A stretch of 64,000 bases of DNA from Lunatimonas lonarensis (GCF_000390185.1 NZ_AQHR01000050.1:62001-126000), one strand, 5' to 3'. Counted from the first letter of the stretch, positions 35,967 to 45,312 are shown. The notes: generated by a model from the sequence alone, not told the origin. Made by a program: numbers and translations.

Positions 35967-36470
35967 TCATAAGATAAGCTCGTATTTTTGTTCTCTGAGA
36001 AGAACTCCAAATGAATCGGACGACTCCTCCAAGACCAACTCAAAGCCTGCCTTTCGGTACATTGAGGCTGCCTGGGTCAGCTTATCACTGGTCCAAAGGT
36101 AAACTGCCCTATAACCAGCCCTCCGACCATGCTCCAAACAGGAAAAAAACAACAAGTTGCCCAGCCCAAGTCCTCTAACAGATGGATCAACCACGAAATA
36201 CCGCAGCTGCGCCTGATCGGGAGATCGGTGGACAAGAGAGATGAACCCCACAAGCTCCCCACCCTGCTCAGCAAGCCATACTTGATCCAATCCCGGTTTA
36301 AAATGTTTGACAAAATCGGAAAAGGTCTCCGCTACGTATCTTTCAAATCCCAGCCCAAACCCAAACTCCTCATAGTATAATTTTCCGTGCAGCCGTACAA
36401 CCGCGCCGATGTCTCCAGGAAGAAGATGTCTGCGAATTCCAATATCAGAAAGGCAACTAGACGAGGACAT
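35967..36470 (-). CDS. GNAT-family N-acetyltransferase
   Basis: 167 residues with the GNAT core: GGELVGFISLV (motif D/C), QLRYFVVDPSVRGLGLGNLLF (motif A with acetyl-CoA loop RGLGLG) and AASMYRKAGFELV (motif B). Acts on an amine of unknown identity. The frame ends just before the M1 peptidase start on the same strand, so the two may be co-transcribed. Confidence 0.85.
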   Translation of the reverse strand: MSSSSCLSDIGIRRHLLPGDIGAVVRLHGKLYYEEFGFGLGFERYVAETFSDFVKHFKPGLDQVWLAEQGGELVGFISLVHRSPDQAQLRYFVVDPSVRGLGLGNLLFFSCLEHGRRAGYRAVYLWTSDKLTQAASMYRKAGFELVLEESSDSFGVLLREQKYELIL

Positions 36471-36699
36471 AATAATGTGTAGAGGTGGCTGTCTGCCTAC
36501 CGATCGTCAAAGCTACGCAATTCGGATAAAGCTGGCAATAAACAGACCCAAGAACGGAACGGCGGAGAAAGGTTCGCAAATGATCGCCCGTTCCTTTGCT
36601 TGATTCTGGGATATCGCCTAACTTGAACCTTCAAATAGATGAATACCAAAAAAATCACGCTTGATCCCTAGTGTGAATCACCGTAAAACCAACTGAACT

Positions 36700-38148
36700 A
36701 TGTCATTGATACATGAGACCATGGGCAAAGCCCAACAGGCCTTTTTAACATTCAAAAATGCAACCGGAGCCGAAAAGGGGGCATTTTTAGAGGCCATAGC
36801 CCAACAAATCGAGCTTATAAAGGAGCAACTTATTCCCATCGCGGCGGCTGAATCGAACTTACCCGAAGGACGTATCACAGGTGAAACCGGACGCACCTTG
36901 GGACAGATCCGCTTGTTTGCGGGTCTGGTCAAAGAAGGAAGCTGGGTAGAAGCAACCATAGATCAGGCCGATCCGAACCGAGCACCTCTGCCAAAGCCGG
37001 ACATCCGACGCATGCTGCGTCCGCTGGGGCCTGTCGTGGTCTTTGGTGCAAGCAACTTCCCGTTGGCATTTTCGACAGCAGGAGGTGACACCCTATCGGC
37101 ATTGGCAGCAGGGTGTACAGTGATTTACAAAGCACACCCCGCACACCCGAAAACATCCCAAATGGTAGCTGATGCCATACGCTCAGCTGCAAAGGAGACC
37201 GGGATGCCCGAGGGGGTCTTTCAACACATAGAAGGGGGCGTGGAAGAGGGACAGGAGCTGGCTGCGCACCCGGTGGCAAAGGCCATAGCCTTTACAGGTT
37301 CCTTCCGCGGCGGCAAGGCACTTTTTGACACAGCCAATGCGCGCAAAAACCCCATACCTGTTTTTGCGGAAATGGGAAGCGTGAACCCCATCGTAGCATT
37401 TGAATCCAAACTCTCCGCAAACCTCGAAGAGTTGGCAGCTACCTACGTGGGATCTCTTACCTTGGGAGTGGGACAGTTCTGTACCAATCCGGGGCTGATC
37501 TTTGTGCCCCATGCCCTTGCAGACCGCTTTGCCAGTGAAGTAAGCAAAAAAATGGAGAAAATAGCCAAAGCACCGATGCTGCACGAAGGCATTGCCCAAA
37601 CCTATTATGCCGCATTACGCCGGCTGAGCGATAACGGGAACCTCTCCTGGGTTACGGTGTTCGACAGCGAAGATGTGCTGCTGGCGGCCCCGGCTTTTGC
37701 CCGGGTATCCGCTCGGGACTGGATGAAAAACAGCGATTTCCAAGAGGAAGTATTTGGGCCGTTTGGTATCATGATTACCTATGAACATCTCGACGAACTG
37801 ACCGAGGCCATAGAAGCCTTGCACGGACAGCTGACATGCACCGTCTGGGCTGAGGAGTCCGAAATTGCTGCCCACAAGGCGTTGGTCAGCCAACTGGAAG
37901 AAAAATGTGGCCGTTTGCTGTTCAAGGGTGCGCCAACCGGCGTAGAAGTTGGCTACGCCATGCAGCACGGGGGGCCCTACCCCTCTACCACAGACAGTAG
38001 GTCCACGTCGGTGGGCGTATATGCCATCAAACGGTTTGCACGACCGGTGGCCTACCAGGATATGCCCGCCGCGCTGTTGCCCGAGGAGCTCAAGGACAAC
38101 AACCCTCTCCGGATATGGAGAACCGTGGATGGGAATTGGCAGCAATAA
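36700..38148 (+). CDS. Aldehyde dehydrogenase, alpha-ketoglutaric semialdehyde type
   Basis: 482 residues. Catalytic Cys261 in GVGQFCTNPGL, Glu224 in FAEMGSVNP and Asn119 in FGASNFPLAF are those of the NADP-dependent 2,5-dioxovalerate/alpha-ketoglutaric semialdehyde dehydrogenase group. It starts at the MSLIHETMGKAQQAF helix; a stop codon two codons upstream rules out the longer N terminus of some relatives. It is followed after 10 bp by the GH9 gene on the same strand. It probably serves the terminal step of pentose, uronate or hydroxyproline catabolism. Confidence 0.9.
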   Translation: MSLIHETMGKAQQAFLTFKNATGAEKGAFLEAIAQQIELIKEQLIPIAAAESNLPEGRITGETGRTLGQIRLFAGLVKEGSWVEATIDQADPNRAPLPKPDIRRMLRPLGPVVVFGASNFPLAFSTAGGDTLSALAAGCTVIYKAHPAHPKTSQMVADAIRSAAKETGMPEGVFQHIEGGVEEGQELAAHPVAKAIAFTGSFRGGKALFDTANARKNPIPVFAEMGSVNPIVAFESKLSANLEELAATYVGSLTLGVGQFCTNPGLIFVPHALADRFASEVSKKMEKIAKAPMLHEGIAQTYYAALRRLSDNGNLSWVTVFDSEDVLLAAPAFARVSARDWMKNSDFQEEVFGPFGIMITYEHLDELTEAIEALHGQLTCTVWAEESEIAAHKALVSQLEEKCGRLLFKGAPTGVEVGYAMQHGGPYPSTTDSRSTSVGVYAIKRFARPVAYQDMPAALLPEELKDNNPLRIWRTVDGNWQQ

Positions 38149-38158
38149 CCCAAAAATT

Positions 38159-39967
38159 ATGACCATGCAAAAACAGCTTTGTTTGTTTATCATGATTATC
38201 CTGGGCACCGATTTATGCGCCCAGGATTCTCTTTATATACGGGTCAACCAACTGGGATACCTCCCGGAGGACGTTAAAACAGCCTTGGCATTCTCGAAAA
38301 GAAAAACCCGCGAGCGGATTTTACTGATAGAAAAGGTAAGCGGTAGGGAAGTGAAAGAAATATCCCCCAAACCCATCCCGTCTGCGTGGGGTGTATTTGA
38401 CCATTTTTATGCGCTTGACTTTACCGATATTACCGAAGAGGGTGCCTATTACCTCAAAGCTAAGAAATCAAACCACCGATCCGCTGAATTCCAAATAGGG
38501 GCTAAGGCTTACGGCCACTATCAGGAGACCCTATTGGCATTTATGCGGCAGCAGCGCTGCGGCTACAATCCGACACTCGATATGGTATGCCATGCCAAAG
38601 ACGGAAGGAGCTTCTACGGACCTGTACCCGACAGTACGTACTTCGACCTCAGCGGGGGCTGGCACGATGCCGGAGACCAGCTCAAATACCTGATCACGGG
38701 AAGTTATGCCACCGCACACATGCTAATGGCCTATGAACTTTATCCAGACCGCTTTGGGGATACCCACAACGCACTAGGTCAGCCCGGCAGCAATGGAATC
38801 CCCGACATCTTGGACGAGGCAAAGTGGGGATTGGATTGGATTCTAAAGCTCCACCCGCGGGAGGATATTCTATTTCACCAAATTGCCGACGACCGTGACC
38901 ACCGGGGATTCAAGATTCCCAACAAGGATAACTCGGACTACGGGTGGGGAGAAAACGAATATAGAGCGGCCTACATCGCCACCGGCGAGCCACAGGGCCT
39001 AGGCAAATACCAAAGTGAAGCCACCGGCCTAGCCAACTTGGCAGGACGCAGTGCCGCCGCCATGGCCATTGCCGCACGGATCTGGAAAGAAAAGTTGGAT
39101 GATCAGGCCTTTTCGGAAAAATGCCGGAAGGCTGCGATTTCACTGTACGCCCTAGGTAGGGAAAAGGAAGGCTACCAACAGGGGAACAGCTACGGGGCAC
39201 CCTATAGGTACAACGAAGAAACCTGGGCTGACGACATGCAGTGGGGTGCAGCCGAACTCTATCGCCTGACCGGGGAAAAAACCTACCTGGAACAGTCCAC
39301 GACCTATGCACTGCAAAGCGCAAACGCAGATTCCTGGACAGTACGGGATACCGCCTCGCATTATCAGCTCTACCCGTATATAAACATGGGGCACTTTGCA
39401 CTGCACCAAGTGGCGGATAAAGACCTGAAAAAAACATTAGAGGGATACTATCGGGATGGGATAGAATATACCCTGAAACGGGCAAATACCAATCCCTACC
39501 ACATCGGAATCCCCTTCATCTGGTGCAGCAATAATTTACTTACCAGCCTGATAACCCAGGTTATTCTATATGAAAAAATGACCGGAGATACGCAATACGA
39601 ACCTTTTCTGACTGCACAAAGGGACTGGCTATTTGGCCGAAACCCGTGGGGAACCTCCATGTTTACTGGAATTCCCGCAGAAGGGGAATATCCCAAAGAC
39701 GTGCACACCAGCGTCTACGTGATGCTTGGGCTGGATGTACCTGGAGGTTTGGTGGACGGCCCCATATACCGCAGCATCCATGACAAACTCCTGGGCCTGA
39801 CGCTAAACGATCCCGATGAATTTGCCCATGTGCAAAACGACCACGTGGTGTACCACGACGACGTTGGCGACTACAGCACAAACGAACCCACTATGGATGG
39901 AACCGCCGGAGCCATCCTCATGATGGCCCACTTTGGCATGCCGGCAAGTCCCCCGCCTGCCAAATAG
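38159..39967 (+). CDS. Glycoside hydrolase family 9 endoglucanase-like
   Basis: 602 residues from the ATG at 38159 (a second in-frame ATG at 38165); upstream in-frame codons overlap the dehydrogenase and are not used. Signal peptide MTMQKQLCLFIMIILGTDLCAQ. An N-terminal Ig-like CelD_N domain (IRVNQLGYLPEDVKTALAF, about 26-113) precedes the (alpha/alpha)6 GH9 catalytic domain with SGGWHDAGDQLKY (Asp170 and Asp173) and proton donor Glu576 in NEPTMDGTAG. GH9 enzymes cleave beta-1,4-glucans. No T9SS tail. Likely secreted to the periplasm. Confidence 0.92.
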   Translation: MTMQKQLCLFIMIILGTDLCAQDSLYIRVNQLGYLPEDVKTALAFSKRKTRERILLIEKVSGREVKEISPKPIPSAWGVFDHFYALDFTDITEEGAYYLKAKKSNHRSAEFQIGAKAYGHYQETLLAFMRQQRCGYNPTLDMVCHAKDGRSFYGPVPDSTYFDLSGGWHDAGDQLKYLITGSYATAHMLMAYELYPDRFGDTHNALGQPGSNGIPDILDEAKWGLDWILKLHPREDILFHQIADDRDHRGFKIPNKDNSDYGWGENEYRAAYIATGEPQGLGKYQSEATGLANLAGRSAAAMAIAARIWKEKLDDQAFSEKCRKAAISLYALGREKEGYQQGNSYGAPYRYNEETWADDMQWGAAELYRLTGEKTYLEQSTTYALQSANADSWTVRDTASHYQLYPYINMGHFALHQVADKDLKKTLEGYYRDGIEYTLKRANTNPYHIGIPFIWCSNNLLTSLITQVILYEKMTGDTQYEPFLTAQRDWLFGRNPWGTSMFTGIPAEGEYPKDVHTSVYVMLGLDVPGGLVDGPIYRSIHDKLLGLTLNDPDEFAHVQNDHVVYHDDVGDYSTNEPTMDGTAGAILMMAHFGMPASPPPAK

Positions 39968-40127
39968 AAAAGTAACGGATGTATCGGCAAAAAGAACCTT
40001 CATCGTACCGTGAATCATGGGAAATGAATGCAACCTATGGTTTGACCAAAAATAATTCCCTGAACATCAGTAGCCAAACTGGAGTTATATGACTAAATTA
40101 ACGGAATAATACACCGCTACGCTGTTC

Positions 40128-40766
40128 ATGATTCGCTTACATTTCTTTCTCCCCGTATTTCTTTTGCTTCTAGCGGCCTGTGAAAGAGGCCAGGAAGAAC
40201 CGGATACCCGTATGGAGGAGGAGGTTTTTTTCCAGCTGTTTGTTGGGGAAGAACGCTTTGAATACAGATACCGACTACCTGAAAATTACCTGAGTGTAGA
40301 GGGAGGAATGGGATTTGTGGAAAAAAAATCAGATGCCGATCCCCAAAACTACCTGGTCTACGTCAACCAATTGGATGTGCTTTTGGTGGATGTGGATGGA
40401 CATTGCACCATCAGTCCCAGTTCCAATGCCTGTTTTTTTGCCAACTTCATTTTCGCGCCCCAAGCAGGCACCAAGCAAAACACAGGCATCGTCAGCTTTT
40501 TGGTAGGGAACTATGTCCTCAACAAGCAACGGACAAACGACCCCGCGATGGATGTTTTTTTTGAAGTGGAAGTAACCCGAACCAGCCAAGAACAGCGCCT
40601 GATGGAAGGCTCCTTTCGCGGAAAACTCTTCACACGTATACCGAGTGGAAGAATACCGGAGACCACGCCCCGGATGGATGTACATGGCAGCTTTCGGGTG
40701 GGAATGATCGGAAACCCAGGCGAACTTAACCTGCCCAAAAACAACCGGTTACTTCAAACAAGGTGA
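40128..40766 (+). CDS. Lipoprotein of unknown function
   Basis: 212 residues with lipobox (LLLLAAC). The mature part starts acidic (EEPDTRMEEEVFFQ) and then reads as alternating beta strands, with GFVEKKSDADPQNYLVYVNQLDVLLVDVD-type segments and a short cysteine pair CTISPSSNACFF. I do not recognise the family. It converges on the next gene and the two overlap by 18 bp at their 3' ends. Confidence 0.65.
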   Translation: MIRLHFFLPVFLLLLAACERGQEEPDTRMEEEVFFQLFVGEERFEYRYRLPENYLSVEGGMGFVEKKSDADPQNYLVYVNQLDVLLVDVDGHCTISPSSNACFFANFIFAPQAGTKQNTGIVSFLVGNYVLNKQRTNDPAMDVFFEVEVTRTSQEQRLMEGSFRGKLFTRIPSGRIPETTPRMDVHGSFRVGMIGNPGELNLPKNNRLLQTR

Positions 40767-41489
40767 GCGGAAATCAGTATCCATTACCAAAAGGATAAAC
40801 GCCAGTAACGCCGGGATCTCCTCCCAGTCAAAGGGCAACACATCCTGGGAGTGTGCGAGTGCATCGCGCAGCTTGCCCACATCCCGCATGCGATCGTCAA
40901 AAACCTTTCTGCTTAGTTGATCCCCGAACAATTTGTACCTTTTTTCCTTCGAAAAAACAGATCCCAGATCCGCCAAATGAAGGCAATGAACCACATCTAT
41001 CTCTTCCGACCTGGACCGCTTCATCCGGTAAAGCTTACGGGCAGCCGCCAATCGTTCCCGGGACAGACTTTTCTCCCACTCCGGCACCAAACTGCGCACC
41101 ATTTCCTTTAATACCGTCTCCAACACACTCACAAACCCAAACAGGGCCAATCGAACGGGGATTTTGTCCAAGTCACTACGGGTGGCAATATGCGTAACCC
41201 TTCCCCCACTCCGCAAAAACACCCTCCGTTTCGCTGCTATATGGGGAAACACCTGCAAAAGGGGAGCTTGAAGGGAAAAAACCGCATCCACAGGGATCTC
41301 CACAAGCCGATCATCCCCCACATCAAATTTCATCAGGCCGGCAGGAATAGCCACTACGGCAGTCTGAAAGTTGTGGTTTGCCATCTCGGAGAGGTAGGTC
41401 TCAGGCTTAAAAACCACCAACTCCTCAGCGATGGCACGTACCGGCAGGTGGTTTTTGAAAAAATCAAACAGCTCATGAACCTCATTCAT
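40749..41489 (-). CDS. Protein with possible CBS-like and HEPN-like regions
   Basis: 246 residues. The N-terminal half has two loose alpha/beta repeats reminiscent of a CBS pair (TYLSEMANHNFQTAVVAIPAG and VFLRSGGRVTHIATRSDLDK). The C-terminal half is helical and ends with KLRDALAHSQDVLPF, an Arg208-x4-His213 motif like the active site of HEPN RNases and Swt1-type HEPN domains. HEPN proteins often act in toxin or defence systems, but no partner nucleotidyltransferase is adjacent. Both domain calls are from motif resemblance only. Confidence 0.55.
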   Translation of the reverse strand: MNEVHELFDFFKNHLPVRAIAEELVVFKPETYLSEMANHNFQTAVVAIPAGLMKFDVGDDRLVEIPVDAVFSLQAPLLQVFPHIAAKRRVFLRSGGRVTHIATRSDLDKIPVRLALFGFVSVLETVLKEMVRSLVPEWEKSLSRERLAAARKLYRMKRSRSEEIDVVHCLHLADLGSVFSKEKRYKLFGDQLSRKVFDDRMRDVGKLRDALAHSQDVLPFDWEEIPALLAFILLVMDTDFRSPCLK

Positions 41490-41739
41490 AGGTTAAAAAT
41501 AGCTATTCTGATCCTAGGAGAGAAGAGGTAGGCGCTAAATTTCAGAATGCCTGACCCACAACTCCACACCGGCGGAGGTGGTTATCAGGTCATACCACCA
41601 AAAAGGCTTACCGTTTATCTACTAGATAGCGTATAAACTAGCGTCTGCAACCCAAAAAAAAGCGGACGGGAAGGGAATTATTGGACGGTATGGGCAAAAA
41701 TCCTTCCAGGTAACACCCCAAACAAACAGGCTTGGGATA

Positions 41740-42588
41740 TTAGGAGACCTGGGGATCGATCTTATTTTTTCGGTGCCAGTGCACTATCCCCGATCCTCCA
41801 AATTCCCGGTATACCAAGACAATCAACGCTACTTCAAACAGAGTAAGAAAAAGCAACCCCGGAAGAGCAAACACCACCGTCATAAACGATATCCCCGTCA
41901 ACACCCCCAACGACCCAGTGATTACACAAAGGACATCGTTTGGACGGGCACGTTGTATAAAGCTAATGGCAAACAACAGATAGAGTAAGCCGGTCACCAA
42001 CGACCTTAAAATAAGTCCGGATACCACCTCTGTCTCCAACCAGTAAGTCAATGCATCCTCTAACATAAAAACACCTGTGCTACAAACCAGAAGAAATGTT
42101 GTCACCTTCATCAGTCGATCATTCCATCTATCCGCCAATTTGAAAAAGGCGGCCATAAAAAATGCGAAAAATATCAGGACGCCCATTTTCAACAACGCGT
42201 ACCACAGCGCAAACCCATCCCAAAAGCCACTCTCTCCCATGAAGAGACGTATATCAACCCCAGACTCTAGGATGGCAAGTATGAGGTAACCAATACCCAC
42301 TGCATAGGCATACCGCAGCCAAGAGGTTTCGATGGGCAATTCACCCTCCATATCTTCGGAATGGAGGTTGCCGACCTCGGAGGGATCCACCTCCAAAGCC
42401 TCCAAAATGGCCTTTACAGTATACGGACGTGGGGTCACCTCCCCCGCTTCTATTCGCTGGATTGTGCGGACGTTGATATTACACCGCTCCACCAACTCTT
42501 CCTGAGTCATTCCTTTGCCCTTTCTCCACACCTGGATCATATGGCCCAATTGGGGTTGCTTCATCTGCGTAAAATTTTGTTTGACCAT
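41740..42588 (-). CDS. XRE-family regulator with multiple membrane segments
   Basis: 282 residues from the ATG at 42588 (another at 42564). The N-terminal HTH (QLGHMIQVWRKGKGMTQEELVERCNINVRTIQRIEAGEVTP) is followed by five or six hydrophobic segments from about residue 85 on. A DNA-binding domain joined to a membrane domain suggests a one-component sensor, in which the membrane part detects a signal and the HTH acts at a nearby promoter. Divergent from the hydrolase gene at 42754, which is a possible target. Confidence 0.8.
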   Translation of the reverse strand: MVKQNFTQMKQPQLGHMIQVWRKGKGMTQEELVERCNINVRTIQRIEAGEVTPRPYTVKAILEALEVDPSEVGNLHSEDMEGELPIETSWLRYAYAVGIGYLILAILESGVDIRLFMGESGFWDGFALWYALLKMGVLIFFAFFMAAFFKLADRWNDRLMKVTTFLLVCSTGVFMLEDALTYWLETEVVSGLILRSLVTGLLYLLFAISFIQRARPNDVLCVITGSLGVLTGISFMTVVFALPGLLFLTLFEVALIVLVYREFGGSGIVHWHRKNKIDPQVS

Positions 42589-42753
42589 GGCAAATTGGAA
42601 CGATTTACCCAAATATAGCCCGAAAAAGAAGAGGATTTCACCCGACATTTACCCGACATTGAGGGAAAACCCCAACTAGTACGCAAATACACTAACCGAA
42701 CCCTCCCATTTCCACAAAATCCACTAACTTGGATAACCAAAAGCCTCCTCCCT

Positions 42754-43785
42754 ATGAGCAATCACACCCATAAGAACCGCTTAAGAAACCCACTAATTTA
42801 TTTTTTCCTTCTAGGCATGCTTATAATTGAAGCGTGTACCCCTTCCACCCAATCCGAAGCTAACACAAACGACGAAATGAGCTCAAAGACAGCACGTAGA
42901 ACCAAACTTTATGAATTATTGGGGAGAATGCCTGATCGTGAAAGACCCCTTTCGGTAGAAGTGGTTTCGGTCACCGAAACCGACGGCATGGTGACCGAAA
43001 AATGGCTGATGGACCTGAACGGGATCGAGAAAGTGCCTGCCTTCTTCACCAAGCCTGCCAACGCCAGCGGCAAAATCCCCCTGGTACTGTTTAACCACTC
43101 CCACTTTGGCCAGTATGCGGTCGGAAAGAATGAATTGGTGATGGGCAGAAAGGAAATGCAAGCCCCACCTTATGCCAAAGCCTTGGCGGATGAAGGCTAT
43201 GCGGCATTTTGCTTGGATGCCTGGGGATTTGAAGAACGATCCGGAAGGGCAGAGCTGGACATTTTTAAGGAAATGCTGTGGAAGGGCCAGGTGATGTTTG
43301 GAATGATGGTATATGACAACCTTCGGGCACTCGACTATCTCCAGACCAGGGAGGACCTCGATGCTGAACGGGTCGCCACCATGGGCATGTCCATGGGCAG
43401 CACCATGGCTTGGTGGCTGGGGGCCTTGGACGAGCGCATCAAGGTGGTGGTAGACCTCAACTGCCTTACGGACTTTCAGACGCTCTTGGAAAAAGGGGAG
43501 CTTCGCCGCCATGGCATCTACTATTATGTACACGACCTCCTCACACACTTTACGACCTCATCCATCAACGCGCTGATTGCCCCACGGCCCCATTTTGGGC
43601 TTGCCGGAAGATTCGACCCCCTCACCCCACTGGAAGGGCTGGAAATCATCGACGCAGACTTGAAGGAAACTTACGAAAAGGAAGGGGCTCCCGACGCCTG
43701 GAAACTCAAAATCTACGATGTGGGACACGAGGAAACCGCTGAAATGAGAGCCGATATCCTGGCGTTTCTACGGAAGTGGCTCTAA
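42754..43785 (+). CDS. Serine hydrolase lipoprotein (dienelactone-hydrolase-like)
   Basis: 343 residues with lipobox (LIIEAC). Alpha/beta-hydrolase motifs: LFNHSHFGQY at the oxyanion hole, MGMSMGSTMAWWL nucleophile elbow, Asp in GRFDPLTPLEGLEI and His in VGHEETAEM. It fits the dienelactone-hydrolase/acetyl-xylan-esterase-like group. Located at the envelope by its signal. Lies divergent to the membrane-linked XRE regulator, so regulation by it is possible. Confidence 0.82.
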   Translation: MSNHTHKNRLRNPLIYFFLLGMLIIEACTPSTQSEANTNDEMSSKTARRTKLYELLGRMPDRERPLSVEVVSVTETDGMVTEKWLMDLNGIEKVPAFFTKPANASGKIPLVLFNHSHFGQYAVGKNELVMGRKEMQAPPYAKALADEGYAAFCLDAWGFEERSGRAELDIFKEMLWKGQVMFGMMVYDNLRALDYLQTREDLDAERVATMGMSMGSTMAWWLGALDERIKVVVDLNCLTDFQTLLEKGELRRHGIYYYVHDLLTHFTTSSINALIAPRPHFGLAGRFDPLTPLEGLEIIDADLKETYEKEGAPDAWKLKIYDVGHEETAEMRADILAFLRKWL

Positions 43786-43942
43786 AAAACAGGTCGATAT
43801 TTGTGGGATTGATTGTCGCGGGAATTGGGATGACACGTTTGCATAGCCCTGGTAGGCTATTTCTATGATTATCGCGCCATTGGTGCTTGGGTGGAGCTGG
43901 CCGCATGATTCCATGGCACGTTAGGCTATGCAAGTGCCCGTC

Positions 43943-43982
43943 GCACCGTTGGTGCTTAGTTAATTATCAGCACCAACGGTGC
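43943..43982. repeat. Paired inverted palindromes GCACCGTTGGTGC
   Basis: GCACCGTTGGTGCT (43943-43956) is itself a hairpin, and its reverse complement follows at 43969-43982 after 12 bases, giving a nested inverted repeat of 40 bases. A related GCGCCATTGGTGC is at about 43874-43886. This is the layout of a REP/BIME-type intergenic element. Confidence 0.75.
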
Positions 43983-43993
43983 AAAATCAGTAG

Positions 43994-44012
43994 CCTTGGG
44001 CAACGCCCAAGG
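43994..44012. repeat. Palindrome CCTTGGGC-AAC-GCCCAAGG
   Basis: Perfect 8-bp stem with a 3-base loop, flanked by TAG on the left and TAG on the right. It resembles a short intergenic palindrome family seen in several Bacteroidota. Confidence 0.75.
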
Positions 44013-44035
44013 TAGCATGCGAAGATGCCACCCAA

Positions 44036-44048
44036 GCGCCAAAGGCGC
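44036..44048. repeat. Palindrome GCGCC-AAA-GGCGC
   Basis: Perfect 5-bp stem with a 3-base loop, followed by GGAATCAGTAGCCT. A near-identical AAATCAGTAGCCT follows the GCACCAACGGTGC palindrome at 43969, so both are copies of one unit: palindrome plus a conserved tail. Confidence 0.7.
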
Positions 44049-44129
44049 GGAATCAGTAGCCTAAAGCATCACCCCAATACACCCTTATCTGATAAGGACA
44101 AATGGCACCAATCCACAGAAGCGCGATCA

Positions 44130-44597
44130 TCAGCCCCCAAGCTTGTACGCAAACTTGCGGGTATCCACCACCCGCAACAGCTCCTGTATACCAGGAAAGG
44201 AGGGATTGATCAATAAGTTATGCTCTTCCGGATAAAAGGACTCATGTAACCGCGCAGAAGGAACCTTGAGAAAGGGAAAGGTATTTTGCATCAGCCACTG
44301 CCTGCCAAAATCCTGGGTGGCCCTGCCATGCGGCAATATGTCCCAATCCTCCGGAAGGCTGCTCCTTTCCAGTGTACCAATCAGGCTATCGGACGGGATC
44401 TCATACACAACTACATACCACGGATCGGTACCAGCAGAAGTTCCCTTGATACACAGGTACTCCAACGCCGCCAAGGCTGCCGAACTCGCCGCGTAGATCA
44501 TGGGCAACCCTTTGGGATTCCACCTTCCGCCAGACAGGGAACTGCTGTACGGCGCTTGGTGGTACCTCTCCGACATCATGCGGTAATACGTCAACAT
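44130..44597 (-). CDS. RES-domain toxin
   Basis: 155 residues with the RES signature: GGRWNPKGLPMIYAASSAALAALEYL (Arg25, Tyr35, Glu46) and VPSARLHESFYPEEHNLLINPSFP with a conserved Ser at 114. RES toxins degrade or phosphorolyse NAD+ and stop growth unless bound by their antitoxin. It follows the antitoxin gene by 3 bp, the usual Xre-then-RES order. Confidence 0.9.
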   Translation of the reverse strand: MLTYYRMMSERYHQAPYSSSLSGGRWNPKGLPMIYAASSAALAALEYLCIKGTSAGTDPWYVVVYEIPSDSLIGTLERSSLPEDWDILPHGRATQDFGRQWLMQNTFPFLKVPSARLHESFYPEEHNLLINPSFPGIQELLRVVDTRKFAYKLGG

Positions 44598-44600
44598 GCG

Positions 44601-45146
44601 CTAGAGGAAATTGCCGTAGTGGAGGGCATCTACCGCCTCATGCACCAGCTCTATGCCCGCCATGGAAAGCATCAGATCCACTGGCTTAGCTTGACCTAGG
44701 GATAAATTGGGTGTGTGCAGCCAGGATTTGAAGTGGGATTGCCGACCAAAAACCTCCATACCCTTCCTGATGGCCTCATCGATCTTAAAGAACTGGTAAG
44801 AACCCGGCGTACCTATCAGGCTCGCAGCAGACCACCTGGATACCGTGCTCGGCGAAACGGCCGCTGCTTTGGCCACATCCACCATCTTCAGCTCCAAAAA
44901 ATCAACGATGGGAGAAATCTCGGCAAATGTAAGGTTCTTTTCTAGGTGTGCCGCCACATCAAACATACTGTGGACCTCCCTGAGAGAAACCAAAAAATAC
45001 CCATAGCCTCTCTTTACCTCATAACTAACCCGATCTTCTCCCCTCCGGACGACAAATGTATCGGCATAGCCATACTCCCCTTGGAAATCATTAAGGGCGG
45101 TAACATCCTCTTGGGCCGGGGGCATGTATTTCTTAACCTTTGCCAT
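44601..45146 (-). CDS. Xre/MbcA/ParS-type antitoxin
   Basis: 181 residues from the ATG at 45146; nine more codons are open upstream. The helical middle (VDVAKAAAVSPSTVSRWS) is the HTH. The C-terminal DUF2384 region FKSWLHTPNLSLGQAKPVDLM and LVHEAVDALHYGNF is the toxin-binding module of MbcA/ParS antitoxins. The gene precedes the RES toxin with a 3-bp gap, so the pair is a type II toxin-antitoxin module, probably autoregulated. Confidence 0.9.
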   Translation of the reverse strand: MAKVKKYMPPAQEDVTALNDFQGEYGYADTFVVRRGEDRVSYEVKRGYGYFLVSLREVHSMFDVAAHLEKNLTFAEISPIVDFLELKMVDVAKAAAVSPSTVSRWSAASLIGTPGSYQFFKIDEAIRKGMEVFGRQSHFKSWLHTPNLSLGQAKPVDLMLSMAGIELVHEAVDALHYGNFL

Positions 45147-45312
45147 AATTAATTTCATTTGATAAACAAACATACATCATTTGAAATAAATTTACAAATT
45201 ATCCCCCCATTTTCTGGCCACTCTGTCGAGATAATACCTCACAAAAAAGAGTATCGGACGGGCAGCCCAACACTCCTTTTAGAGATCAACCGGTTAGTAG
45301 AGCCTCCATTTA

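Larger units (their letters stand above)
43786..44129. other. Gene-free intergenic stretch carrying palindromes
   Basis: A 344-base gap between the convergent hydrolase and RES toxin genes. It contains at least five short GC-rich palindromes listed separately and no supported gene. Confidence 0.75.

Noticed and set aside
37949-38158. Longer start for the GH9 gene
   Set aside because: The extra 70 residues overlap the dehydrogenase and would place the signal peptide internally.
43706-43933. 75-residue minus-strand frame at the hydrolase end
   Set aside because: Runs through the palindromic intergenic DNA and antisense to the hydrolase.
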